Position numbers and translations under genes: made by a program. The notes beneath the pieces were generated by a model, which saw only the letters and a list, made by a program, of their open reading frames with translations, searched no databases and was not told the DNA's origin. A stretch of 64,000 bases of DNA, taken from the NCBI GenBank assembly GCA_902606115.1, contig CACLFM010000003.1, positions 1-64,000 of the forward strand. The letters run 5' to 3'. The first letter of the stretch is position 1. Each line of letters starts with the position of its first letter. This document shows, piece by piece, positions 45,400 through 54,689 of the stretch. Source of the stretch: an uncultured Pelagibacteraceae bacterium. Lineage in GTDB: Bacteria > Pseudomonadota > Alphaproteobacteria > Pelagibacterales > Pelagibacteraceae.

Positions 45400-47742
45400 A
45401 TGAATAATTTGGTAAAAAAAATTCTAATCCTAATAAGTACTACTTTTTTATCAATTTTCTTAATAGCTGTATCCATATTATGGGCTTTTTCTAATAATTT
45501 ACCAGATTATAAATATTTGAAAAATTACAAAGCACCAGTTTCAAGCAAAATTTATTCAGGAGGTGGTGAGCTAATACAAGATTTTTCATCTGAGAAGCGA
45601 ATTTTTATTCCTTTTAATTCAATACCCAAAATAGTTATCAATTCTTTCTTATCAGCGGAAGATAAAAATTTTTTTAATCATCCCGGAATTGATGCCAAAG
45701 GAGTCTTGAGGGCTATTATTAAAAATATTGCTAATATTTTTAACTCCAAAAGACTTGAAGGAGCATCTACAATTACGCAACAAGTTGCAAAAAATTTCTT
45801 GTTAACTAACGAAGTCAGTTTACAAAGAAAATTAAAAGAAGCAATTCTAGCTTTTAGAATAGAAAGAATTCTTTCAAAAGAAAGAATACTAGAGCTCTAC
45901 TTAAATCAAATATATTTGGGTCAAGGATCTTATGGAATTGCTGCAGCAAGTTTGGAGTATTTTGATAAATCTATTGATGAACTAAATTATGAAGAAGCGG
46001 CTTTACTTGCAGCCTTGCCTAAAGCCCCAAGTAGATATAACCCATATAAAAATAAAAAAATTGCAAAGTTTAGAAGAGATTTGGTTTTAAAAAACTTATT
46101 TGAGAATAAATATATAAATGAAAAAAAATTAGTTCATTTAAAAAATAAAAAAATTATTTTAAAAAAAAGACAAAAAATATTTCTAGAAGACTCAAGGTAT
46201 TATGTTGAGGAAGTAAGGAAAGATATAATTAAACAGTTAGGATATGACAAGGTTTATAAAGAGGGCCTAAATATAAAAACCCCTCTAAATTTAACACTAC
46301 AAGAAATAGCCACCGGTGTATTAAGAAATGGTATTGAAAATTATGATAAAAGTAAGGGTTGGAGAGGTCCTATAAAGAATATTAATCTTTCAAATAAGAA
46401 TTGGAAAAATTTAATTAAAAATAATATCGAAAAAAAAATTGGTTGGGAAATATCTAGAATAATAGATATTAATGAAGCAAATATTATAATCGAAACAGAA
46501 AATGATAAAATCGGTGAAATTAAATTTTCAAACTTAGAATGGATTAAACAATTAGAAAAAGAGAAACCTTTTCAAGTTGGTGACTTAATATATGTCAAGC
46601 AAAAAAAAGATACTATTTATGATTTAAAACAATTACCATCAGTTAATGGAGCTATAGTAGTTATGGATCCTTACACAGGTAGGGTTTTGGCTTTGAGTGG
46701 TGGATTTAGCTTTAAAAAAAGCGAATTTAATAGAGCCACCCAAGCATTAAGACAACCCGGGTCTGCATTTAAACCATTTATATATGCTCTTGCATTAGAA
46801 AATGGATATTCGCCTTCTACATTAATATTAGATGCGCCTCTTGTTTTGAAACAGGGCACAGATCTCAAAATGTGGAAACCTGAAAATTATGGTAAAAAAT
46901 TTTATGGTCGCTTAACTTTAAGAGAAGGTTTAGAAAAATCTAGAAACTTAATGACGGTAAGAATTTCACAAGATTTGGGGCTAAAAAAAATAGTTGACTT
47001 ATCTAAAAAATTGGGAATTTACGAAAATCCTAACGAACTTTTATCAATTTCTCTGGGCTCAGCAGAAACAACATTATTAAAATTAACATCTGCTTACTGC
47101 TCATTTGTTAACGGAGGAAAACTTGTAAATCCAAAATTAATTGACCGTATCCAGGATAGTGAAGGAAACACGATATTTAAAACTGAAGATAGATATTGTG
47201 AAAACTGTAAAAATATATCTTTTTTAAACAATGAGGTTCCTAAAATAAAAAATAACTTTAAACAGATTTTTTCTCCACAAACAGCATATCAAATAACATC
47301 TATTTTAGAGGGCGCTACAAAAAGAGGTACTGCAAAAAAATTAAAAGACTTAAATTTAGATATTGCAGGCAAAACCGGAACAACTAATAAAAATACAGAT
47401 ACATGGTTTATAGGATTTACATCTGACTTAGTAGTTGGAGTTTATATAGGCCATGATGATCCAAAAACTTTAGGAAAATTTGAAACAGGTGCAAAAACAG
47501 CTATGCCAATATTTAAATCTTTTATAAAGAAAGCCATAAAAAAAGAAAACACTAGGCCATTTAAAATACCTGAAAACATTACTTTAATGGTCGTTGATTC
47601 TCAAACTGGTAAAAAAGTTAGCTTTGCATCAAATAAAACTTTGATTGAGTCCTTTAAATCTGAAAAAATAAGTAATAACCTAGATGTTAATTTAAAAAAT
47701 AATAATAGATTTAACAATAATAATGTATTAAAATTCTATTAA
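45400..47742 (+). CDS. mrcA: Penicillin-binding protein 1A
   Basis: 780-residue bifunctional peptidoglycan synthase. An N-terminal membrane anchor (about 6-28) precedes the glycosyltransferase domain (SAEDKNFFNHPGIDAKG, EGASTITQQVAKNFLL, ERILSKERILELYLNQIYLG) and the transpeptidase domain with the SxxK serine in RQPGSAFKPFIYA, an SxN-like SRNLMTV and KTGTT. It is divergent from rne and its stop overlaps prfB as TAATG. Confidence 0.96.
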   Translation: MNNLVKKILILISTTFLSIFLIAVSILWAFSNNLPDYKYLKNYKAPVSSKIYSGGGELIQDFSSEKRIFIPFNSIPKIVINSFLSAEDKNFFNHPGIDAKGVLRAIIKNIANIFNSKRLEGASTITQQVAKNFLLTNEVSLQRKLKEAILAFRIERILSKERILELYLNQIYLGQGSYGIAAASLEYFDKSIDELNYEEAALLAALPKAPSRYNPYKNKKIAKFRRDLVLKNLFENKYINEKKLVHLKNKKIILKKRQKIFLEDSRYYVEEVRKDIIKQLGYDKVYKEGLNIKTPLNLTLQEIATGVLRNGIENYDKSKGWRGPIKNINLSNKNWKNLIKNNIEKKIGWEISRIIDINEANIIIETENDKIGEIKFSNLEWIKQLEKEKPFQVGDLIYVKQKKDTIYDLKQLPSVNGAIVVMDPYTGRVLALSGGFSFKKSEFNRATQALRQPGSAFKPFIYALALENGYSPSTLILDAPLVLKQGTDLKMWKPENYGKKFYGRLTLREGLEKSRNLMTVRISQDLGLKKIVDLSKKLGIYENPNELLSISLGSAETTLLKLTSAYCSFVNGGKLVNPKLIDRIQDSEGNTIFKTEDRYCENCKNISFLNNEVPKIKNNFKQIFSPQTAYQITSILEGATKRGTAKKLKDLNLDIAGKTGTTNKNTDTWFIGFTSDLVVGVYIGHDDPKTLGKFETGAKTAMPIFKSFIKKAIKKENTRPFKIPENITLMVVDSQTGKKVSFASNKTLIESFKSEKISNNLDVNLKNNNRFNNNNVLKFY

Positions 47743-48840
47743 TGAGCGAGCAGTTTCTTCATACAATTGAAAGTATCAAAAAAATAAATCAAAGAATACA
47801 GGAGTATCTTTGAAAAAAATAAAATTAAATCAAAAATCGAAAAATATCATAAGTTAGTTCTAGATAAAGATTTCTGGAAAGATCAATCAAACGCCCAAAA
47901 AATTTTAAAGGAAAAAAAGAAATTAGATGATTTAGTTTTATCGTTTGAAAATTCTGTTAAAGAAAGCAATGAGTTGAATGAATTTTTTCTATTAGCTTCA
48001 GAAGAAAATAACACTAAACTCATACAAGAAATTTCAGGTAATATCGAATTATTAAAATCTCAAGTGCAAAGAAATGAGATAAAATGCTTCTTGTCAAAAG
48101 AGAGTGATAGCAATGATTGTTTTATAGAAATTCATGCTGGTGCTGGCGGAACTGAAAGTCAAGATTGGGCGGATATGTTGAGGAGAATGTATATGAAATG
48201 GTCCAATAACAGAGAATTTAAACAAAATATTATCAGTGAACATAGGGGTGATGAAGCTGGAATTAAATCTACAACTATTAAGATTAGTGGAGATTATGCT
48301 TTTGGATGGTTGAAAAGTGAGTCTGGAATTCATCGGTTAGTTAGAATCTCTCCATTTGACTCTGGCGCAAGAAGACATACTAGTTTTGCAAGTGTCTGGG
48401 TTTACCCAGTAGTTGATGACTCTATTCATATAGACATCCAAGAAAAAGATTTAAGAGTGGACACTTATCGTTCAAGTGGAGCAGGAGGGCAGCATGTAAA
48501 TACAACAGATAGCGCAGTAAGAATTACTCATATTCCTACAAAAATAGTAGTACAATGCCAAAACGACAGATCCCAACATAAAAATAAAGAAACATGTATG
48601 CAAATGTTAAAAGCTCGTTTGTATAACTATGAACTTGAAAAAAGAGAAAAAGAAAGTATTGGTGAGAATGATAAAAAAAAAGACATTGGCTGGGGTCATC
48701 AAATTAGATCATATGTTCTACATCCATATAGGCTTGTAAAAGATAACAGAACTTATTTTGAGAGCAGTGATCCAGACAAAGTTTTAAATGGGGAGATAGA
48801 TAGCTTTTTAGAAAGTTCATTATTCAGTTCAAATGGTTAA
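47742..48840 (+). CDS. prfB: Peptide chain release factor 2, with programmed +1 frameshift
   Basis: Translation starts at ATG 47742 and reads 23 codons to an in-frame TGA at 47811-47813; shifting +1 at CTT-T (47808-47811) continues from GAA 47812 to the stop at 48840. The joined protein is 365 residues, the same length as E. coli RF2. It has the SPF codon-recognition motif (RISPFDSGARRHTSF) and the GGQ catalytic motif (SSGAGGQHVNTTDSAVRI). RF2 reads UGA and UAA, so the shift is autoregulatory. The gene overlaps mrcA by one base and the AsmA-like gene by 8. Confidence 0.96.
47800..47813 (+). promoter_or_regulatory. prfB programmed frameshift site
   Basis: AGGAG (47800-47804), then TAT, the slippery CTT (47808-47810) and the stop TGA (47811-47813). 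This is the classic RF2 arrangement: an internal Shine-Dalgarno-like sequence three bases before CTT-TGA pushes the ribosome forward by one base when RF2 is scarce. Confidence 0.95.
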
Positions 48841-51034
48841 AAGATTAATACAATTAATATCTTTTTTTTTATTAATTGTATTGTCATTTCTAATTTATCT
48901 AAGCATCTATGGAATTAGTACTAATAAATTCAACAATTTGATTAGTGAAAAAATCTCAGAAAGAAATGAAAATTTAAATATAAGTTTAAATAATATAAAA
49001 ATATTTTTAAATATTAATAATTTCAATTTTGAGTTAAAAACAAAAGAGCCTAAAGTGTTCTTAAAAAATAAGGAAATCAAGATTGAGAGTATTAGCACTG
49101 ATCTACCATTAAAAAATTTTTTTTCTACTAAATTTAATTTAGAAAAAATTAAAATTAAGACTGATAAAAATAAAATTAAAAATTTGATCTCAGTAGCGAG
49201 AACATATCGGAATAATCCTCAACTCTTTATTTTAAATAAAATTGTGAAAGATGGCACCATGTCTTTAGAAAGCAAAATTAATTTTAATGAGGATGGAAGC
49301 ATAAAAAATAGCTATATTATTGATGGTAATGTTGAAAATTTAAAAATAGAGTTATTAAATGAAGATTTAATTGAAAATATCAATTTTAATTTTTTAATAA
49401 AAGATAAAGAGTATTTAATTTACAACCTGTCTTCACTTTATCAATCTATCGATATCAAGTCTAACCAGATAAAAATTATCAAAAATCAAAATAAATTTGA
49501 ATTTGAGGGCGATATTTCAAATAAAAAAGGTAAAATAAATTTTGATAAATTTTCAAATTTTTTAAATGATGATTTGAAGGATATTTTTAAAAATAACTTA
49601 ATTTTTAATTCAAATAATAAATTTTCTTTTAAAATAAGTAAAAGAATTAAACTTTTAGATATTAAGATACAATCAAAATTATCATTAGAGTCGATAAAAT
49701 ATTCAAACAATATTTTTAAAAGATTTTTTCCTGGTTATAAAACAGATATAAAACTTCAAGATAACTCTATTACATTTGATTATGACAATGGTGATTATGA
49801 AATAAATGGTAAATCTAAATTAAATATAAATGATGATGTTGATGATGCCAATTACTCAATTAAAAAAGTAAAAGATGAATTATTTTATAATTTAAATTTT
49901 GAATTAATTAATTCTGCTATTAATTTTAAAATATTAAATTACACAAAAAATAAAGGTGATAAAAGTTTATTTAATCTAAATGGAAAGTTTTCTAATTCTA
50001 AGCTGATAGTAATTGAGAATATAAAACTTATTCAAGATAAAAACTTTATTGACATAAATAATATAGTATTTGGAAATAATAATAAGATTAAGAGTTTAGA
50101 CGGTATAAGAATAAATATACTTAATGACAGTGACAAATACAGTGAATTAAATATAAAAAGAGACAACAAAAACTATATTGTAAAAAGCAAAATTTTTGAC
50201 GGATCCAAGTTAGTTGATGAAATTTTGTTTTCGAAAGATGATGGAAATTTTTTTAATTTATTTAATAATTTAAATAGCGATATATCTATTAAAATTGATA
50301 CTGCTTATATTAATAAAGAAGATTATATTACCTCTTTAAACTCAAATTTAATTATAAAAGAAAATCAAGTTTTTAATTTAAATTTATTATCTAAATTTCC
50401 TAATAATGAAGAATTAAAAGTTTCAGTTAGAACCAATCCAAATCAAGAGAAAATAACAACAGTTTTTACAAATCATGCAAAGCCCCTTGTGAAAAAATAT
50501 AAATTTATTAAAGGTTTTGATGGAGGCTCCTTAGATTTTTACTCAATATCAAAAAATAAAAAATCTAATTCAAATTTAAAATTATATGATTTTAAATTAA
50601 ATGAGGTACCTGCTCTTACTAAATTATTAACCCTAGCTTCATTACAAGGTATAGCGGATATGTTATCCGGTGAAGGAATTAGATTTAATGAATTTGAGAT
50701 GAAATTCAATAAAGATAAAGGATTAATGACAATTGAAGAAATTTATTCTTTGGGCCCTTCAATTTCTGTTTTAATGGAAGGATATGTTCAAAAAGATGAA
50801 TTAATTAGTCTTAGAGGAACATTAGTCCCTGCCACAACAATAAATAAAGCTATAGGCTCAATACCTTTATTGGGAGATATACTCGTAGGGAAAAAAGCAG
50901 GCGAGGGGGTTTTTGGCGTAAGTTTCAAAATTAAAGGATATCCTAAAGATTTAAAAACCACTGTAAATCCAATTAAAACTTTAACTCCAAGATTTATAAC
51001 TAGAACTTTAGAAAAAATTAAAAAACCTAATTAA
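48833..51034 (+). CDS. AsmA/TamB-like envelope protein
   Basis: 733-residue protein with an N-terminal membrane anchor (about 6-28, LISFFLLIVLSFLIYLSIYG) and a long beta-strand-rich body. The C-terminal 200 residues (LKLYDFKLNEVPALTKLLTL, ASLQGIADMLSGEGIRFNEF, PLLGDILVGKKAGEGVFGVSF in parts) are the AsmA-like C-terminal region of YhdP-type proteins, which form bridges for phospholipid movement to the outer membrane. The middle is Asn/Lys/Ile-rich and poorly conserved. It overlaps prfB by 8 bases and the convergent tyrS by 8. Confidence 0.8.
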   Translation: MVKRLIQLISFFLLIVLSFLIYLSIYGISTNKFNNLISEKISERNENLNISLNNIKIFLNINNFNFELKTKEPKVFLKNKEIKIESISTDLPLKNFFSTKFNLEKIKIKTDKNKIKNLISVARTYRNNPQLFILNKIVKDGTMSLESKINFNEDGSIKNSYIIDGNVENLKIELLNEDLIENINFNFLIKDKEYLIYNLSSLYQSIDIKSNQIKIIKNQNKFEFEGDISNKKGKINFDKFSNFLNDDLKDIFKNNLIFNSNNKFSFKISKRIKLLDIKIQSKLSLESIKYSNNIFKRFFPGYKTDIKLQDNSITFDYDNGDYEINGKSKLNINDDVDDANYSIKKVKDELFYNLNFELINSAINFKILNYTKNKGDKSLFNLNGKFSNSKLIVIENIKLIQDKNFIDINNIVFGNNNKIKSLDGIRINILNDSDKYSELNIKRDNKNYIVKSKIFDGSKLVDEILFSKDDGNFFNLFNNLNSDISIKIDTAYINKEDYITSLNSNLIIKENQVFNLNLLSKFPNNEELKVSVRTNPNQEKITTVFTNHAKPLVKKYKFIKGFDGGSLDFYSISKNKKSNSNLKLYDFKLNEVPALTKLLTLASLQGIADMLSGEGIRFNEFEMKFNKDKGLMTIEEIYSLGPSISVLMEGYVQKDELISLRGTLVPATTINKAIGSIPLLGDILVGKKAGEGVFGVSFKIKGYPKDLKTTVNPIKTLTPRFITRTLEKIKKPN

Positions 51035-52262
51035 TAATTTTAAACAATACATGGTTTTTTTTACCATGCGATAATTTTAAGATATTTTCTTTAAAGTCAT
51101 TAATTGTAATACTAAGACTTGCTTCATCAATAGTAATATTATTCACTTTGACTCCTAAATTTTTAATTGCTCTTCTAACTTCATTTTTTGATTTTAATAA
51201 TTTTGATTTTATTACTATATCTATAATATTGATACCGCTACCAAGATCATTTTTTTTTAGATTTATTACAGGCAGATCATCCCCGTAAGAACCACCACTA
51301 AATGTCTTTTTTGCAGTTTCCTCAGCCTTTTTTGCTGCTACTTTACCATGTAACATTGAGGTCGTCTCATTAGCTAACAAAATTTTTAATTCGTTGATAT
51401 TTCTATTTCTCAAACTTTCAATTTCAGAAATTTCTTTATCAGTGAACATTTTTAAAAATTTTACTACATCACGGTCATCCGTATTTCTCCAAAACTGCCA
51501 ATAATCATATGGGGATAACAATTTCTTGTCCAACCATACGGCACCTTTTTCTGTTTTTCCCATTTTTGTACCTGATGCTAAAGTTATTAATGGTGTTGTT
51601 AATCCATATGCTTGTTTACTAGAACTTCTTTTAATTAATTCAACACCATTCACAATATTTCCCCACTGATCTGATCCACCTATTTGAACTATGCAATTGT
51701 TTTTCTTATTTAATTCTAAAAAATCATAAGCTTGTAAAATCATATAATTAAATTCCATATAACTTAATGATTGCTCTCTTTCTAATCTAAGTTTAACACT
51801 ATCAAAACTTAACATTTTATTAATTGTAAAATGCTTACCTATTTCTCTTAAAAATTTTATATAATTTAATTTTCCAAGCCATTTATAATTATTAACGTAA
51901 ATTGGTTTTGTTTTAGTATTTTTAGTATTTAAGAAAATTTGAAATACTTTTTTAATATTTCTAATATTTTTATCTATCTCTTTTGTTGATAATATTTTTC
52001 TCGTTTCCTCTTTGCCAGAAGGATCCCCAATCATAGTAGTACCACCACCAAGCAAAACTATAGGCTTATGACCAAATTTTTGCAGCATTCTTAAACACAT
52101 TATTTGTAACAAACTGCCCACATGCAAACTTTGAGCAGTGCAATCAAAGCCAATATATGCATTAATTTTTTTGTTATTCATTAAATTATCTAGCTCTTCG
52201 GAATTAGTACATTGATTAAAATACTCTCTTTCTTTAAACTCAGCTATAAATGAATTTTTCAT
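51027..52262 (-). CDS. tyrS: Tyrosyl-tRNA synthetase
   Basis: 411-residue class I synthetase. The HIGH-like motif is in YIGFDCTAQSLHVGSLLQI, the tyrosine pocket in YMILQAYDFLEL and QIGGSDQWGNI, and the KMSKS-like loop reads KMGKT. A C-terminal S4 RNA-binding domain (SKNEVRRAIKNLGVKVN) follows. The length suits the bacterial TyrRS of E. coli type. It is divergent from anmK with 59 bases between. Confidence 0.96.
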   Translation of the reverse strand: MKNSFIAEFKEREYFNQCTNSEELDNLMNNKKINAYIGFDCTAQSLHVGSLLQIMCLRMLQKFGHKPIVLLGGGTTMIGDPSGKEETRKILSTKEIDKNIRNIKKVFQIFLNTKNTKTKPIYVNNYKWLGKLNYIKFLREIGKHFTINKMLSFDSVKLRLEREQSLSYMEFNYMILQAYDFLELNKKNNCIVQIGGSDQWGNIVNGVELIKRSSSKQAYGLTTPLITLASGTKMGKTEKGAVWLDKKLLSPYDYWQFWRNTDDRDVVKFLKMFTDKEISEIESLRNRNINELKILLANETTSMLHGKVAAKKAEETAKKTFSGGSYGDDLPVINLKKNDLGSGINIIDIVIKSKLLKSKNEVRRAIKNLGVKVNNITIDEASLSITINDFKENILKLSHGKKNHVLFKIIN

Positions 52263-52321
52263 TTTTTAATTTATTAATATTAATTCAATATACTTATTTT
52301 AATTTGATTGAAAAATAAATT

Positions 52322-53449
52322 GTGAATAAATCTCTAAATAGTTTAGGCTTAATGAGTGGCACTTCTGGTGATGGAGTTGATGCATCGATAATAAATTCTG
52401 ATGGTAAAGGTTATTATAAAGTTTTGATTAATGAATATTTTGAATATACAGATGATATATCTCAAAATATTTATAATTTAAAAAGTAATATAAATAAGCT
52501 AGAAGACATAAAAAAATTCTCTATAGAAATTAATGATTTAGAAAGAAAAATCACATTATTTCATTCAAATGTTGTTTTAGAATGCATCAAAAATAATGAT
52601 TTCGTAATAGACTTAATCGGTTTTCATGGGCAAACAATTTTACATAGTCCAATAGACAAATATTCTAAACAATTAGGTGATGGTAAATTATTATCTCAAC
52701 TTTCAAAGAAAAAAGTTATTTATAATTTTAGACAAAATGATTTATTAGAAGGAGGTGAAGGAGCACCACTGTCACCAATCTTTCATCATTTAATTGTTAA
52801 AGAAAAAAAAATTGACCTACCAGTTTGTATTTTAAATATTGGAGGTATTTCTAATTTAACTTTAATTAAGGATTTAAATGAAGAAAATCTGATTAGTAAA
52901 GATATTGGCCCAGGAAATTGTTTAATTGATGAATGGATGAGGAGAAACAAAAAAGGTAATTATGATAAAAATGGAGAATCAGCAAACTCAGGTAAAACAG
53001 ATAAATTAATACTTAATCAAGCCCTTGAAGATTTTGAAAATATTCCAGATAAAAATATAAATTCATTTGATGTTAACGATTTTGAAATAAACTTCTTAAG
53101 AGGGCTTGATTTAGAGGACGGTGCTTCAACAATAACTGATTTTACTGGAAAGATAATTGCGTCTAAATTATCTAGAGAAATATTAAAATCTAACCAAAAG
53201 ATTTCAAACGTTATCTTGTGTGGGGGCGGAAGAAAAAATAAAACGTTAATTGAAAGAATTAAGTTAAATAGTGACCAAACAATAAAATTTGAAACTACAG
53301 ATGATTATGGAGTTAATGGAGATTTTGTAGAGTCACAAGCTTTTGCTTATTTAGCAATTCGATCTTTCTTAAAACTACCTATATCTTTTCCAAACACAAC
53401 AGGATGCAAAGTACCTGCCACCGGAGGTGTTTATGCAAAAAATTTTTAA
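52322..53449 (+). CDS. anmK: Anhydro-N-acetylmuramic acid kinase
   Basis: 375-residue kinase for recycled cell-wall sugars, forming MurNAc-6-phosphate. The ATP-binding MSGTSGDGVDASI (14-26), the catalytic-site GFHGQTILHSP, NIGGISNLTLI and ILCGGGRKN are typical. The start is GTG at 52322; no closer ATG precedes the conserved MSGTSGDG. It shares a TTAA with the convergent hydrolase gene stop. Confidence 0.94.
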   Translation: MNKSLNSLGLMSGTSGDGVDASIINSDGKGYYKVLINEYFEYTDDISQNIYNLKSNINKLEDIKKFSIEINDLERKITLFHSNVVLECIKNNDFVIDLIGFHGQTILHSPIDKYSKQLGDGKLLSQLSKKKVIYNFRQNDLLEGGEGAPLSPIFHHLIVKEKKIDLPVCILNIGGISNLTLIKDLNEENLISKDIGPGNCLIDEWMRRNKKGNYDKNGESANSGKTDKLILNQALEDFENIPDKNINSFDVNDFEINFLRGLDLEDGASTITDFTGKIIASKLSREILKSNQKISNVILCGGGRKNKTLIERIKLNSDQTIKFETTDDYGVNGDFVESQAFAYLAIRSFLKLPISFPNTTGCKVPATGGVYAKNF

Positions 53450-54102
53450 AATAAAGCTGATTCTTTTTGAATATATTGATCTAAGACTTTTCTTAAACTA
53501 TTTTCAGATTTAGCAAAAAAATGATTAGCATCTGGCACTGATTGAAAATCTACTTTTATTCCTTTTTGTGCTGACAATCTCTTATTAAGATCGTTTAAAT
53601 GATCTATGGGAACAAGTTCATCTTTTTTACCATAAACCATTAAACCCGAAGTCGGACAAGGTGAAAGAAATGAAAAATCATATACATTTGGTTGAGGTGA
53701 TATTGAAATAAACCTATTAATCTCAGGTCTTCTCATCAGTAATTGCATTGATATTAATGATCCAAAAGAGAAACCAGCAACCCAACATTGTGAATTATCA
53801 AAATTTTCTCTTTCAATCCAATCCAATGCAGCAGCAGCATCTGCAAGTTCACCTTGACCGTTATCAAACTCTCCATCACTTTTACCAACTCCTCTAAAAT
53901 TAACTCTGCATACTGAAAATCCATTGTCCATAAAAGCATGAAATGTTTCGACAACAACTTTGTTGTTCATAGTGCCTCCGTACTGAGGATGAGGTTGTAA
54001 TACTAGGGCAATTGGAGAAGTTATTTTTTGATTTTTAAAATACTTTGCCTCCAATCTTCCAGCGGGTCCTGGGATAAATATTTCTACGATTTTATTTTCC
54101 AT
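53446..54102 (-). CDS. Alpha/beta hydrolase
   Basis: 218-residue cytosolic hydrolase. The nucleophile elbow is AGFSFGSL with Ser112; likely acid and base are Asp161 in YGKKDELVP and His194 in PDANHFF. An HPHPQYGGTMNN segment (about 38-48) resembles the HPxxxxGG oxyanion element of dienelactone- or YfhR-like hydrolases. The substrate is unknown. Twin Fur-like boxes begin three bases upstream of its ATG, so iron control is possible. Confidence 0.85.
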   Translation of the reverse strand: MENKIVEIFIPGPAGRLEAKYFKNQKITSPIALVLQPHPQYGGTMNNKVVVETFHAFMDNGFSVCRVNFRGVGKSDGEFDNGQGELADAAAALDWIERENFDNSQCWVAGFSFGSLISMQLLMRRPEINRFISISPQPNVYDFSFLSPCPTSGLMVYGKKDELVPIDHLNDLNKRLSAQKGIKVDFQSVPDANHFFAKSENSLRKVLDQYIQKESALF

Positions 54103-54104
54103 AC

Positions 54105-54126
54105 TTGTTAATGATAATTATTCTCA
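54105..54126. promoter_or_regulatory. Fur-like box 1 (22-bp direct repeat copy 1)
   Basis: TTGTTAATGATAATTATTCT followed by CA; the 15-bp core TGATAATTATTCTCA at 54112-54126 matches the Fur 7-1-7 consensus TGATAATnATTATCA with one mismatch. It sits just before the hydrolase start and about 140 bp before iscR. Confidence 0.6.
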
Positions 54127-54135
54127 AAAAAATTT

Positions 54136-54157
54136 TTGTTAATGATAATTATTCTCA
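54136..54157. promoter_or_regulatory. Fur-like box 2 (22-bp direct repeat copy 2)
   Basis: An identical 22-bp copy of box 1, with the 15-bp core at 54143-54157. The two copies are offset by 31 bp, about three helical turns, so bound dimers would lie on the same DNA face. Confidence 0.6.
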
Positions 54158-54214
54158 CAAAAAAACTTTGTTTATCATATTGAAGCGACAAAATGCGAGT
54201 CTTTTTAATTTCAA

Positions 54215-54239
54215 AAACTTGACTATTTTAGTCGGGTAT
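54215..54239. promoter_or_regulatory. IscR-type operator over the iscR-suf promoter
   Basis: The core CTTGACTATTTTAGTCGGG (54218-54236) fits the 25-bp type 1 IscR consensus with its GACT-N4-AGTC dyad (here GACTATTTTAGTC). The -35 element TTGACT (54219-54224) is inside the operator and a -10 TATATA/ATATAA lies at 54241-54247, so a bound regulator would block RNA polymerase. The iscR start is 27 bases downstream with AAGGA at 54260-54264. Confidence 0.75.
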
Positions 54240-54266
54240 ATATATAAGTCGCATAAATAAAGGATT

Positions 54267-54689
54267 ATGAAGCTAAATACTAAATCAAGATACGCAGTAA
54301 TGGCACTCGCAGATATGGCTGTTTTTTCAAGAGATAATGCAGTTAGTTTAAGAGATATTTCGTTAAGACAAGGAATATCTTTACTTTATTTAGAACAAAT
54401 TTTTTTAAAATTAAAAAAAAATAATATTGTAAAAAGTGTACGAGGAATAAACGGAGGTTATATACTTATTAAAACTCCAAAAGAGTTAAAAATTTTAGAT
54501 ATACTATTAGCTTTAGACCAAAAAGTTAAGACAGTTGGATGTAAAAAAGATTCTAAAAAATCCTGTAACGGCAAAAGTACTAAATGTATAACTCATAATT
54601 TTTGGGATGAATTAGATTTCCATATTAACAGTTTTTTTGAAAACAAAAAACTAAGTGACCTATTAAAAAACAAAGAGGCAAGACATTAA
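54267..54689 (+). CDS. iscR: IscR-like Rrf2 family regulator
   Basis: 140-residue winged-helix regulator. The DNA-binding part (MKLNTKSRYAVMALADMA, SVRGINGGYIL) is followed by Cys92, Cys100, Cys107 and His110 (CITH), the ligand set used by IscR for a [2Fe-2S] cluster; spacing is slightly wider than in E. coli. With cluster bound such proteins repress their own operon, and an IscR-type operator overlaps the promoter here. First gene of iscR-sufBCDS-sufU-sufT-sufA, directly abutting sufB. Confidence 0.92.
   Translation: MKLNTKSRYAVMALADMAVFSRDNAVSLRDISLRQGISLLYLEQIFLKLKKNNIVKSVRGINGGYILIKTPKELKILDILLALDQKVKTVGCKKDSKKSCNGKSTKCITHNFWDELDFHINSFFENKKLSDLLKNKEARH

Noticed and set aside
47742..47973. 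prfB as a pseudogene with a premature stop
   Set aside because: The stop is exactly at the CTT-TGA slippery site with an upstream AGGAG, and the +1 frame continues without interruption to a full-length RF2.
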